This document shows, piece after piece, positions 44,725 through 55,633 of a stretch of DNA of 64,000 bases (its first letter is position 1; every line of letters starts with the position of its first letter). Location: positions 51,023,665 to 51,087,664 of the forward strand of contig OX419757.1 in assembly GCA_948567375.1 (NCBI GenBank), in the 5' to 3' direction. The stretch is from Lunularia cruciata. Taxonomy: Eukaryota; Streptophyta; Marchantiopsida; Lunulariales; Lunulariaceae. Position numbers and translations under genes: made by a program. Below the pieces are notes generated by a model. The model ran no database searches. It had not been told where the DNA came from and saw only the letters and a program-made list of their open reading frames with translations.

Positions 44725-44953
44725 GTTATGAAGGAAGAGATTGATAAGCTCAATGAGGCCGGATTTCTCTTTGAGGTAGAGAATTCAAAGTGGGTGTCTC
44801 CAATTGTCATTGTGAAGAAAAAGAATGGCAAGCTTCGGGTATGTATGGATTACAAGAAGCTCAATGTTGTTACCAAGAAGGACTACTACCCATTGCCATT
44901 CATTGATGAGATCTTGGAGGAGGTTGTAGGTCATGAGAGGTACAGTTTTGGAA
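44725..44953 (+). pseudogene. E2 reverse transcriptase start, first copy (truncated)
   Basis: It reads KEEIDKLNEAGFLFEVENSK, WVSPIVIVKKKNGKLRVCMD and YYPLPFIDEILEEVVGHERY, the usual N-terminal RT of Athila/Tat-like elements, then stops abruptly at 44953. The next bases are the leader and gag start of a second copy, so the rest of this RT is missing. It fills the gap in the second RT copy, which lacks KLRVCMDYKKLN to EEVV. Confidence 0.75.
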
Positions 44954-44970
44954 GATAGTGAGGGGTAAAG

Positions 44971-46380
44971 ATGGGAAAACTTCCAATTTTCTTTGGCAAG
45001 GATGGAGAATATGTGGAGGCCTTTGTGAGAGACTTCAAGAGAACTTGCATAGGAAGTAATGAGAGGAGGAAGAATGAGTGGGCCTCATTATTACCAGATT
45101 TCTTTGAAGATGCAGCACTTACATGGTATGAGTCAGAATACCAAAAGAGAGAGAGGAGAGATGGCCAAGAAGAGTCTTGGGAGACTTTGACTTCAACACT
45201 CATTGAGAACTTTCTTCCTAATGATAGTTATAAGAGATTGATAAGTGAGGTTACCTTTCTCAAACAAGGAGATGGAGAGAAAGTGAGGGTCTATGTAGAA
45301 AGAATGGAAAATTTAGAGTCCAAATTTTGTATAGTGTTGAGGAAGGATGGGGATGATGTGGAGACTACTATGATTGGCATAGGAGCCATGCTCACCAAGA
45401 ATTTTTTGGGAGGGTTGAGACCACAAATTAGAAGCAAGGTGAGATATGAGAAACCTTCTTCCAAGGTTGAAGCTATCAAGATTGCAATTTGTATGGATGA
45501 GAGTTTGGAAGAGGATGAGAGTGATTTGGTGGTGAAGGAGGTTGTGCATCCTCCTCAAGGCTACAAGTATGGTGGAACTTCTGATACTTTGGTGGTAAGG
45601 GTTGCACCACAAGTAGTAGTTGCTCTAATTCCTGCACCTCCACCAAAGGATCCACTTCAAACCATCATAGAACAACTTGCGGATCTCAAGATCAATGTGG
45701 TGCAACTATGGGAGACGAGAGAGGTAGATCAGAATGTAGAGAGAGGGCCTAAGAGTACTGGAAACTATCCATATAGAGGAGGCTAACCAACCAACCAACA
45801 ATTTCAATGATATAAATTATTTTGGTTGTGGAGGAAGAGGCCATATCCAAAGGAATTGGCCAAATTCCACTTACCATGGAGGAATGGGTATGAGGGAGCC
45901 AATAGAGGGAAAGAAGGAGGTAGTGAAACCCAAGTGGCTCCTAATCTAAACAAAGGTAAGGAGATAGCATCCATAGATGTTCTGGAGAGAAAGTATGAGA
46001 AGGGAGAGTGCTCTAACTCCAAGGGTCTTAATTTGGAGCTTTGGCACAAGAGAAGAAGAGAGCTCATTTTGCAGAGGATGTTCACTCTTCTCAAGGATTT
46101 ACTCCAAGCAAGGATACTCCTATGTCTACAAGGAGCACTTGCACCTCAACACCATCAACAACAAAGACTCCAAGGAAGAAGTTGGAGATGGAGGATTTCT
46201 TGATTTCAAAGCAACAATGGAACTACAATGTGTTGGAGGATGTTGGTAGGCACAAGGCTAACATCATAGTGGGCCAATTGATTGCTTTGAACCCTACCTT
46301 GAGAAAGAAGCTTAGAGGTGGTTTGAGTTCTACAAGGAGCAAGAGGAAGAAGAAGTCAAAAGAAGGCAAAAGCTCCAGTA
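44971..46380 (+). pseudogene. E2 gag, second copy
   Basis: Gag starts at ATG 44971 with MGKLPIFFGKDGEYVEAF and is open to 45786. Capsid blocks are EWASLLPDFFEDAALTWYES and SEVTFLKQGDGEKVRVYVER. The zinc knuckle FGCGGRGHIQRNW (45815) again lacks the last Cys. A charged linker (SKGLNLELWHKRRREL, then KKLRGGLSSTRSKRKKK) leads to the protease. This copy lacks M2 and so shows the target site of M2 (near 45680). Confidence 0.75.
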
Positions 46381-46383
46381 TCA

Positions 46384-46980
46384 ATGGGAGTGGTGGATGC
46401 CAAGCCAGCACCATGGGAGGCTTGTGAATATGCCTCCAAGATTGATGTGAGAGTGAATGGTCACAACATCAAGGATGCATTCGTTGATGGAGGATCAACA
46501 ATGAATCTCATGTCAAAAAGGTTGATGAAGAATTTGGGTATGATACCCTCAAAACCTTCAACATTTGTGGTGAGTATGGCAAACAAGCAACAAGTTTGAC
46601 CAATAGGGGTGATGGATAAAGTGGTAGTTTCAGTTATGGGAGTTCAATATCTCATGAATTTCCACATCTTGAAGGATTCAAGCTATGACTTACTTCTTGG
46701 AAGGTCTTGGTTGAGAGCAGCATGCACAATTAAAAGATGGCACAAAGGGTACTTGAGGATTGGGCCATCAAACCATAGAGTCACAATTCCTGTGACTAAC
46801 ACCACCAACACTTCACATTTAGATACACCTTCTTTTGATTATTGGGAATCAGATTTTGAAGAAGGAGCTTCAGGTGTGGACACAAGCATGGAAGAGGAGA
46901 CTTCCATGGAGGAGGATGAATCTGAATCTGATTCAGATATGTATCCCTTGTGTGCTATGGATTTTGCACCTTAGCCAGAG
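46384..46980 (+). pseudogene. E2 aspartic protease, second copy
   Basis: The sequence KIDVRVNGHNIKDAFVDGGS carries the DGGS active site (near 46488) and continues TMNLMSKRLMKNLGMIPSKP. A TGA at 46597 breaks it. The second half has SSYDLLLGRSWLRAACTIKR. The acidic spacer EEGASGVDTSMEEETSMEED follows. Retropepsins with DGG or DSG are usual in plant Ty3/gypsy elements. Confidence 0.75.
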
Positions 46981-46983
46981 GTT

Positions 46984-47640
46984 TTGAAGGACCCAAATAA
47001 ATCACCATTGACACTTGAGGAGGTAGAGACAAGGTTATCTACCCTCAAGTATGGCCCAAATATTACCAAGGAGGAGAAGGTGAGATTTGAGGAGATTTTC
47101 CGCAAGTTCATCCGTGTGTTTGCTTTCAATTACAAGGATTTGAAGAAAGTCACCTTGGAGGAGCACAAGATAGAGGTGGAGTCACATGCAAGACCAATCC
47201 GCCAAAATCAATGTTGCATTAGTCCACCAATATCTTTGGTTGTGAAGGAGGAGATTGATAAGCTCAATGAGGCCGGATTTATCTTTGAGGTAGAGAATTT
47301 AGAATGGATGTCTCCAATTGTCATTGTGAAGAAAAAGAATGGTCATGAGAGGTACAGTTTTGGAAATGGTTATAGTGGATATAACCAAATCAAGTTTGCA
47401 CCAAAGCATCAACAACTCACCACATTCACCACACCTTGGGGAACTTACGCTTTCAAGGTCATGCCTTTTGGGTTTTGCAATGCTCCAACCACATTCCAAC
47501 AATTCATGAACAAGGTATTTGAACCTTTCATTGGGAAATTTGTGAGAGACTTCATTGATGACTTTTGTGTCTATAGGAGCAAGGAGGAGCACTTTGAGCA
47601 CCTAATCAAGGTCTTTGCAATGCTTGGATGAGGCAAATGC
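46984..47640 (+). pseudogene. E2 reverse transcriptase, second copy
   Basis: The RT is readable as INKLNEAG-type sequence (KLNEAGFIFEVENLEWMSP), then HERYSFGNGYSGYNQIKFAP, WGTYAFKVMPFGFCNAPTTF and the catalytic DFIDDFCVYRSKEEHFEHL (near 47552-47600). About 35 residues around the first catalytic region are deleted after KKKNG at 47340, as shown by the first copy. A frame shift near 47625 separates it from the next segment. Confidence 0.8.
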
Positions 47641-48420
47641 ATCACTCAACCCAGAGAAGTGCATTTTTGGATGTGAAGAAGGTCTTCTTTTGGGGCACAT
47701 CATCTCCAAAGATGGAATAGTAGTTGATCCTGAGAAGGTGAGGAAAATCTCAGACCTTCCATTCCCTTCAAGCTTGACAAAGTTGTGCCAATTCTTGGGG
47801 ATGGTTGGATACTATAGGAGGTTCATCTTCTCATTTTCCAACAAGGCTTATGTATTGACCATCTACATGAAGAAGGGTATAGATTACATGGTGATTTTGG
47901 AGGACAAGGAGGCTCTCAAAGCTTTTGAGGAGCTCAAGCAATCCCTTGTTGTAGCTCTAATTCTTGCTAAACCTGATTGGATTAAGCCTTTGATTCTCTA
48001 CACAGATACTTCTCATGTAGCTATAGGATGCACTCTTAGTCAATTAGACCAAGATGGGCATGATCATCCAATAGCTTATGCTAGTAGGCAGATGGTTTCA
48101 ATAGAAAAGAACTACTCTGTCATAGAGAGAGAAGGGTTGGCAATGATCTTTGGCCTCAAGAAGTTTAGACACTACTTGATTGGAGGGAAAGCCACCATGG
48201 TCATGGATCACAAGGCTTTGAAGTACATCTCCAACAAGCCTTATGTTGAAGAGAGACTAGCAAGGTGGATGATACTCTTGTCTCAGTATGACTACACCAT
48301 TGAGGATAGCCCAAGAAAGAAACATGCAAATGCTTATTTTTTATCTAGAGCCTATGATCATGATGGAGATGAGCCAGTGGATTATTCCTTCCCAAATGAG
48401 GAGCTCATGACAATCTCAGT
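47641..48420 (+). pseudogene. E2 RT connection and RNase H
   Basis: It continues SLNPEKCIFGCEEGLLLGHI and CQFLGMVGYYRRFIFSFSNK, then RNase H with LILYTDTSHVAIGCTLSQLD (Asp), YSVIEREGLAMIFGLKKFRH (Glu), TMVMDHKALKYISNKP (Asp) and DYTIEDSPRKKHANAYFLSR. It is open over 500 codons together with the integrase (47615-49289). Confidence 0.85.
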
Positions 48421-49289
48421 CACTCAAGAGGTTCCAGTGGAGTACAAGGAGATTGTGGATTTTGTGACAAGAGGTAACTATCCAGAAGAGATGCATGCTA
48501 GGGAAAGGAAGGCCCTTGCAGCAAGATCTAGACCTTACACAATGGTGGAGGATATTCTTTTTCACCAAGGAGCATATGGTCTACTTCAAAGAGCAATGGG
48601 TAATGAGGAGTCTATCCTACTTATAAAGGAGTTTCATGAAGGTTTAGTATGTGGAGGACACTTTGCAAGAAAGGTGATTGCTTTCAAGATTCTAGATGCA
48701 GGTTACCATTGGAGAGGGATTTTCAAGGATTTTCTTGATTATTGCAAAACTTGTCATGTTTGTCAAGCTTTTGCTAGGAAGTCTACATCCACTCCACCAC
48801 TTAGATCAATTCCATTGCTAGGACCTATTGAGAAGTGGGAAATTGATTTTGTAGGTCCTCTCAATAGAACCCCAAGGAACAATTGGTACATTGTGGTAGT
48901 TATTGATTACCTTACCAAGTGGGTTGAGGCTAGATCATTGAGGGACAAGAATGAAGATGAAGTTGGTAGATTTCTTTATGAACACATTATCACTAGATTT
49001 AGATGCCCTTTGGAGTTGGTTTCTGATAGAGGAGGAGAGTTTACAAGAAGCATTACTACAGCCATGCTACAACATTTCTCAATCACATATAGAGTAACTA
49101 CATCCTATAAGCCAAATTCCAATGGTTTGGCAGAGAGAACCAATCAGACCTTGTGCATGATGTTGGCCAAAGATGTAGAAATAGAGGGGGCTAAACATCA
49201 TCGGGACAAGAGGATTCATGCAGTTTTGTGGGAGTATAGGACAACCATGAAGACTTCCACCCGATATTCTCCATTTCCATTGGTATATG
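48421..49289 (+). pseudogene. E2 integrase, N-terminal and core part (interrupted by LTR)
   Basis: The zinc-binding region has EFHEGLVCGGHFARKVIAFK and YCKTCHVCQAFARK. The core has WEIDFVGPLNRTPRNNWYIV (Asp), LELVSDRGGEFTRS (Asp) and PNSNGLAERTNQT (Glu). A family A solo LTR splits the gene at 49289/49290 inside LVYGIESTLPIYFDLP. The remainder is at 53008-53440. Confidence 0.85.
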
Positions 49290-52200
49290 TGTGGTGCACA
49301 CATTTTTTGTTTTTCTTTGTTTATTAGCATTTGAGAGAAGAAGTAAGCACAAAAAGCCAACTTGCGAAAGAAGAATAGATGGAAGTGACTTTGGAGGAAA
49401 TCCAAAGAAAGCAAGATCAGATCCGATGATGGAGGTACTCAGAAGAAGGGTACGATAGAAAAAAGTCTGAAGAGCACCGTCTTTGGGTCGAAAGGCGCAA
49501 GTGATATGAAGACTGTCTAACAACCTTGGTACGTGGCAAGAAAGTACACTTCAAGAAACGGCGGAGGCAAAAGAAGCATGTCTTGATAGTGACTGGACAT
49601 AAACATGCAAAAGAGGGGAGTCAAATTTGAAATTGACCAAAGAATGACTGCAAATTAGGGTAATATAAGATTGCAATTGCGTAGGGACAAGTTGAATATG
49701 CCAAGTAAATTTCCAATTCCTTTGAGTAGTTGTCCTGCAGTAATGCATGTTCGGAAGGTTAGAGTGTCTTGTCCAAGAGAGGGCATCGTCTTTCAATGTA
49801 GAAGAATGAGAGAGCAAATCATGGTGAAGAAGTTCACAAATGCTCTGGCGGTGCAAAGTTTTGCAATTTGTAGGTTAGATGTGATAGCCAGAATTGAAGT
49901 CTTGAATAGACTTTGTATTACATTTTTAGCATGGAATTGGAATTTCAGTTTCCCAGAAGTGATGGCAGAGATAGCTACCAATAATTATGAGGAGGGTCCC
50001 GAAGTTGAAGGGAAGAAAGGAAATCCATCTTTATGGACTGAGGCGGATTAGAGGTTAGTATTGGGGAGGGAAGCAGGAGAGCCGACAGGGATCACCTTTT
50101 ATCGAAAGTGTGATGCTGCAGAAGAGACAATGGAAATTCAAAACTCTTTCTTTGCGCCAAGAACCACAAATGGCTACAAGGTGGAGTCCTATCGAGATCC
50201 AATTAGGAGAAGTATCATGGGGGCGATGATGCCATGTTCAAGCCAGAACAAATAACATACGTGAATATGCAGCAAGTGGTCTTCTTCCACCAGATGTTTG
50301 CAAGAGTAAAGGTGAATTGGGCAAAGTGTTTTCACCACCAAACGAGGCAAATGGTAATCAATTGGCAAACAGGTTTGCCTCCCCATTATTTTGCACCATT
50401 TGCAGCACACTTTTTCTTCGGGTTGAACTTGCTAACAGTAGAGGAGCGGCATTGCATGGTGTCTTGTTTTCATCCTAACTTAAGACAGGAAGCGGATGAA
50501 GAAGAGCGACAGTATATAATACACCTATGAGCCAATGATGAGCACTTCTTGAAGACAGGACAATGGAAGATGGAAGAAGTCACAAGTCCAAAGACAAAGA
50601 AGCGTAGTAAATCCAAAGAAGCAAAGTTGCCTCTAGCTCAAAGAAAGACTCAAAGACTGGTTGTGTAGAGTAAGAAGATGGGGAGAGAGAAGCATCATCA
50701 GAATCAAAGTCTGAAGAAGAAACCGAGTTGCAAGGAGAGGAATCAGAAGAGGATGAACTCACCTTAAAAAGTGACGAGTCTGGACGTGATAATGAGGGGG
50801 AACCTGAGGTTCAGCAATTGGTGGCGGTCAGTGAAGCTTGTCATGCGATGATTGACAGAGTACTCGGAACAACAAGTCATTGCATAGCCATGGTGGTGAA
50901 TAAGCAGAGACTAGAGGAAAAGGAGAAGTATCATGCGGGGCCAAGTTCAATTGGTAAAGGAGAAGAGAGTTTAGATTTGGTGTCTTTGAAGATACAAAGA
51001 TCGAGACTTCGGATGAAGGAGCCAATGAAGGAGCCAAAGATTGAAGACAAAGACGGCGACGAAGATAAAGATAACTTTGGTGGGATATTGTATCTAACAA
51101 AGGTTGTCACACCGTTGCTGGAGCTACTGAAGGAGCATCAAAACGTAATTCCTTGAGATTGTAGAAAGGGAATGAATGAGTTGCATGTGGTGAAGCATCT
51201 GTTGAGTGAAGTGAAGGGGTTACAAGAGCAACAAGTCCAAAGAAATGAAGAAATAGGAGAACTTCGGAGAGAGGAAGTCTTGAAGAAGAAGGCTTTTGAG
51301 ATGTTACAAGAGAGCTGTGAGTCAAGAGGGAAAGAACTGCAAAAGCAAGTAGGAGAATTGAAGGAGCAAGCAATGTGGCTGAGCAAATTGAAGGAGGAAG
51401 TGAGTGATGTATGCATCAAGAATATTCATTTGAAGGTGACGGCAGCAATAATGGAGCAGGAGTTAGACAGCTTGAAGAAGAGTGCAGTTGGGAAGGATCA
51501 AGCATGGCAAAGGAAGTTAGCAGTCAGGCATGAAGAAGAAGGATGATAATGAGAGTTGGTCCAAAGTGTTGAGTTACGGAGTACACAGTATGCGGAGGAG
51601 AAGAAGATGCTCACTACTGAGTACAAAGATGAGTTGAAGATATGCCGCGAAGAGTTGAAGGTAGAGCGCTCTTGAGGGTATGAGTCGAAATCAGTAGGAG
51701 AAGTTGTAGGGAAGTTGAGAGCAATCTTGAACACGGAGGCTGAAGGAAGATTGGAAGAAGCACGTCTACATGAGTTGAAGTTGCTTGTGCAGGAAACTCG
51801 GAAGAGAAAAGCCAAAGATGTGGATATGAACACGTTGCTGATCCGATTGAGGGAGCGGGTAGACCGGAAGATGTTAGAAGTAGAAGACAATGTTAGTCTC
51901 AGATTAGATTTAGTCAATTCAGAGTTAGAGAAAATTAAGAATAGTGTGACAGTGGAGAGGAAGTCCAATGTTGCAGAAGTAGGAATTCAGGTGTCATCGG
52001 ACTTATTATTAGGGACATTAGAGAAGAGTGGGTCAGGAGATAAAGAGTTAGATAAGTCACTCCTTAGTGCAATTGTAGTTCCTAGTGTAGAAATAGTAGA
52101 AATAGTGCAGGAATTGGTTGAATTAGCTATACCCAAAGAAGGAGAAGTGATAGGAAGATCATCGGGTTTGGAAGCCAATGATGAGGTGGACATCGTGTTG

Positions 52201-53007
52201 GGGTAAGTAACAATTTTGAGATAGGAAGAGGTAGATATGAAGAGATGGATTGTCAGTTTGGATCTGCAGGTAGGAAAAGATGTTAGGAAATGATGCATAA
52301 GTAGGGAGAACTACCGTTTGCGTCAATATTTAAGGGAAGCATTTGCAGTACTATGTTGTTCAGTATTCAAATTTCTGAAGATAGATAAAGCAAAGTGCCA
52401 TTTTCAATGCTTGTCACTTAAGCTTAATTCCGATTGTCAATTCCATGTTTGTGTTTGTGAGTGTGTAGAGAATTCCAAAGTGCAAGTTAGTGTGTTTGTG
52501 GATGTTGGATTCTGTAGCCTTGATCTTCATTTCGGTGTGTTTGATCTTGAGTGAAGTGCATCGGAGCAATGCCTTGACAGATCTGAGAGGAATTGTAGTG
52601 TTGGTAGTATTTTGCATTTGTGAGTGTAGCACAAAGTTGATGTAAAGCAATTTTGATCAAGGAAGTTGTGCCTTCAGTGGAGGGGTGGAACACAATTCTA
52701 AGGCAAAATCGTTCTTTGTAGTAAAGTGCCATCTTCAAGAGAATCTGAATCATCACAATCAAGAGTTGTTTGGACAGAATTTGCTATGTTGTGATTATGT
52801 GTGTGTGTATTTGTGACAAGTTATCAAGATTGTGAACTTGTTACTGTCTTCTAGGTGTAGTTTCTACCTGAGAGATTAAAGAAGAAATCAAGAAGAACTA
52901 CAAGTTATTGTTTGACTTTATATTTGACCAATTTTGAATCGTATCTTTGCGAGAACAAACTTTATTTACCCAATTACCGCAAAAGTGATATTTGCCAAGT
53001 TTTCACA
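49290..53007 (+). repeat. Family A solo LTR (copy C), 3.7 kb, with perfect ATATG duplication
   Basis: It starts TGTGGTGCACACA and ends AAGTTTTCACA. ATATG at 49285-49289 is repeated at 53008-53012, and the integrase reading joins across it. This is the clearest insertion in the window and fixes the ends of family A LTRs. Confidence 0.9.
49671..52206 (+). pseudogene. LTR-encoded coiled-coil protein (copy C)
   Basis: This is the third copy of the LTR protein. Globular blocks are LAWNWNFSFPEVMAEIATNN, QITYVNMQQVVFFHQMFARV and PPHYFAPFAAHFFFGLNLLT. The acidic linker and coiled coil follow at 50728-52206, with LQESCESRGKELQKQVGELK and ARLHELKLLVQETRKRK-type sequence. Frame shifts near 50220 and 50530 and a few stops break it. 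The C-terminal segment 51715-52206 is open. Confidence 0.6.
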
Positions 53008-53465
53008 ATATGGATTGAGTCTACCCTACCTATTTACTTTGATCTTCCTACCTTCCAAAGCATTCATAGGAGATTGAAGAAAGCACAAGGAGGTGATGCA
53101 AAGAAGTCAAGGAAGGAATAACTCATGGAGTTGGAAGAGGCAAGAGCAATTGCTATGGTTCGAGTGGAGTAGGCCCAAAGGAAAAAAAGAGGAGAGCTAT
53201 GACAAGAGGCAAGGCAGGAAGAAAGTGGAGCCTTTCAAAGAAGGTGATTGGGTAATGTTGTTTGAGTTTATTTGATTCAAGAGAGTGCAAAAGAAGTTTT
53301 TGCCTAAGTACTTTGGATCTTTCAGAGTGGAGAAGGTGTGGGGCAATTACACCTATGATCTCAAGGAGTTGGGAGGAAGACACTTTGATAGAATTAACCA
53401 TGATAAGTTGAAGATATATCATAGAAGGTAGAGAGACCTTCACTTTGAGGACAAAGTGAAAACTT
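53008..53465 (+). pseudogene. E2 integrase C-terminal part
   Basis: It resumes as IESTLPIYFDLPTFQSIHRR and continues EPFKEGDWVMLFEF, KKFLPKYFGSFRVEKVWGNY and DRINHDKLKIYHRR, the DNA-binding tail of gypsy integrases. TAG and TGA stops at 53119, 53170 and 53274 break it. The polypurine tract follows. Confidence 0.75.
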
Positions 53466-53470
53466 AGTCC

Positions 53471-53479
53471 GGGGGTAAA
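53471..53479 (+). other. E2 polypurine tract
   Basis: GGGGGTAAA stands directly before the TGTAACACCC start of the 3' LTR. Confidence 0.75.
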
Positions 53480-54166
53480 TGTAACACCCATTTGTACAAG
53501 TGTGTGGTATTGTGATATTTAGCTTGGTATTACAAGTACTTGAAAGATATTATTTATATAGAGATAAAGGATGGTTCTACATTATTCATGATTAGCTAAA
53601 GTTAGTCATAGCTAAGATAGAGAGGACCTTACTTTAGAAGAAGTGGAAAAGATGAGCACCACTATTTTGGATTCTAGTGTGTTGACTTGGTATTATTCCT
53701 AGTTGTTTGGCTTTGTGGAAAGAGTTGAGAACTCTTGGGCTCGCAAGCCTTTTTGTTTTGGATTCTTCTATAGTCCAAGGATAGCCCATGTGAAGGAATC
53801 CTTGACTTAGTGGTTGGTTCAAGATAAGATCACATGCTAGTGGAATATGCCCATGTGAATGGATATTTCCTTTCTACTTTTTGACTTTACTTGACTTTTA
53901 GTCTAGTAACTTGAGTTACTACGGTAATTAGTAAATTTGGTACATAACTATTTCACAAGTATATAAACAAGGGGTGAGGAGGTACTCATCATCCTTTCAT
54001 TGCAACTATCTCTCTCTCTTTGAGTTCTATAGTGAGCAATGTCCTGAGTCTTGGAGTGTTAGCCTTGGAGGAGTATGATGAGGGATTCCTTGCCTTCTTA
54101 GTCCATGGTGCGCTACCATAATAGCCATCAGAGGTTCATTCTGAGTGAGAGACAGGCCGGCTCACA
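53480..54166 (+). repeat. 3' LTR of E2 (family X)
   Basis: 687 bp, closely similar to 27170-27859, with the same ends and a TATATAAA box at 53960-53967. The sequence after it is the 3' part of M1. Confidence 0.85.
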
Positions 54167-55012
54167 GGCCATGGGCTATTGGTTGAACTAGCAAGCCTCC
54201 TTAGCATCCTTCTCTCCTTACTTTCTTCTCTATAAACAAGATTGAGATTTACTTGCAGCCATTTTTGGTTATGCTACTATAGTTTTGGACTTGGATGATC
54301 TAGATTTATGAGTGCATGCATATTCTCAATGGGCAAAGACCTTTTGGAGAGTGATATTGATGGCCTTTAAGATCATATTGATTGCTTTGCATAAGTGATA
54401 CCTTGCGCTATGCTACTATTCAAGGAAGAGTTTATAGATCCTTGATCCGTCAATTTCACTGGGTGATTCAATTTCAATTTGAGTGATTATGTATATTTAT
54501 AATAGACTACATTGATAACACTTGATATGACTACATGCCGCACTATCTTGAGAGTGCAAGAGGTTTCCTCCAAGAATCCACATGTTGGAAGGACATGATA
54601 GTGTTGTTTGGAAGGATCATGTGTACAATTGTGCACCATGTAACCTCCCAAACATTGATGACACCATGGACCCAAGCTTGGTAGTTGTATTTGCAAGCTT
54701 GTGGTGTATGTTATGTGGTTCTTTTGATGGAGCTACTATTATGTTGGTGTGTAATAGTTATTTGAGAGGATGACATATTGCATGTTTGACTCCTCCTCTC
54801 AAGGTGGTTCCTCAAGGATAATGGTTATGTCCTTGATGTACTTGACCTATAGTTAGTTCACTCTTTTTTGATTTAGATTGCAAACAAGCAATTAATGATG
54901 GGGCTCAATAGCACCTGGCTTCTTGATCTTTACCTACCATAGGGCATATTATATACTTGGAGTAAATGACTATCTAGAGGTAGAGGGACCCAACTGCCAG
55001 CTTGGAGGTGAT
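54167..55012 (+). pseudogene. M1 3' part: integrase end and decayed PHD finger
   Basis: It aligns with M2 38527-39358: ASLASFSPYFL-type integrase sequence, the ILRV and LEGHDSVVWKDHVYNCAPCN region, NIDDTMDPSL, and a PHD finger reduced to CMLC, LVCNSY and WLCP with stops. It is strongly mutated by C-to-T changes and small indels. Together with 20726-27169 it represents one M copy, with the stretch matching M2 36799-38526 missing. Confidence 0.75.
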
Positions 55013-55116
55013 TATAGTACTTTAGAGTTTATGTGTGACTTTTGTATGAGTTGTGCTTGCATAGTGTATGATGTTGACAACTATGTATGTTTTGTAGTGT
55101 ATATGTATGCATGACA
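55013..55116 (+). repeat. Terminal block B of M1
   Basis: TATAGTACTTTAGAG...ATGCATGACA corresponds to M2 39359-39463 and follows the M1 polypurine tract. Confidence 0.65.
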
Positions 55117-55118
55117 AC

Positions 55119-55633
55119 TATCACAACATTTGCAACACCAAAGCTAATTTGCTCAGATGCTGAAGTGATAGTCTTGGTGGTCAAAGTTATAATAGTAGTT
55201 GCTCAAAGACTACTTAGCAATGGCCAGATTTTTTGTTAGGATTATTGATCACACCATCACTTGCACCCTTAGATGTGCCATTAGTGGCACCGTTAGGGCT
55301 AGAGAGCCTGGTCAAGCATAGGAGTATACCATTGAAATGCAACTCCAAAGAGTTCATTTCTTTGATGTTGAGCCTTTGAGCACTTGACTATGGTGGACAA
55401 AAGCAATGAGCATCATCTAGAGTCTCTTAGCTAGAATGGATATGGCTTGATTATGATAATAGCCCATTATTGGCAGACCATTGAGTTGAGAATTTATTTT
55501 TTATTTGAGTTGAGTGTGAACTGATTATTGTGGTACTTTAGAGTTTATGTATGGCTTTTGTATGAGTTGTGCTTCTATAGTGTATGATGTTGACAACAAT
55601 GTACATAGTGTAGAAATGTATATACACATGACA
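55119..55633 (+). mobile_element. Mini-M: head block A joined to tail block B, no internal region
   Basis: Bases 55119-55526 are a diverged copy of the first 400 bp of M (TATCACAACATTTG against TGTCACACCATTTT, then CTCAAAGACTACTT, TTTGATGTTGAGCC and GACTATGGTGGACAAA). They are joined directly to a block B copy (55529-55633, ends ACATGACA). It is either an internally deleted M or, together with block B at 55013, part of a split-repeat terminus (B1-A2-B2) of M1. Confidence 0.6.

Larger units (their letters stand above)
27170..54166 (+). mobile_element. Element E2: Tat/Athila-like retrotransposon with nested insertions
   Basis: The two family X LTRs (27170-27859 and 53480-54166) enclose gag, protease, RT, RNase H and integrase of one Ty3/gypsy lineage. 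The primer site resembles tRNA-Asp, as in Athila/Tat elements. M2 (30123-39463) and two family A solo LTRs (41019-44724, 49290-53007) are inserted inside. Without them E2 is about 10.2 kb. The internal region is odd: gag, protease and the start of RT occur twice in a row (29421-44953 and 44971-49289). The outer flanks are both M1 sequence but are not adjacent in M2, and no target duplication is visible. Confidence 0.75.
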
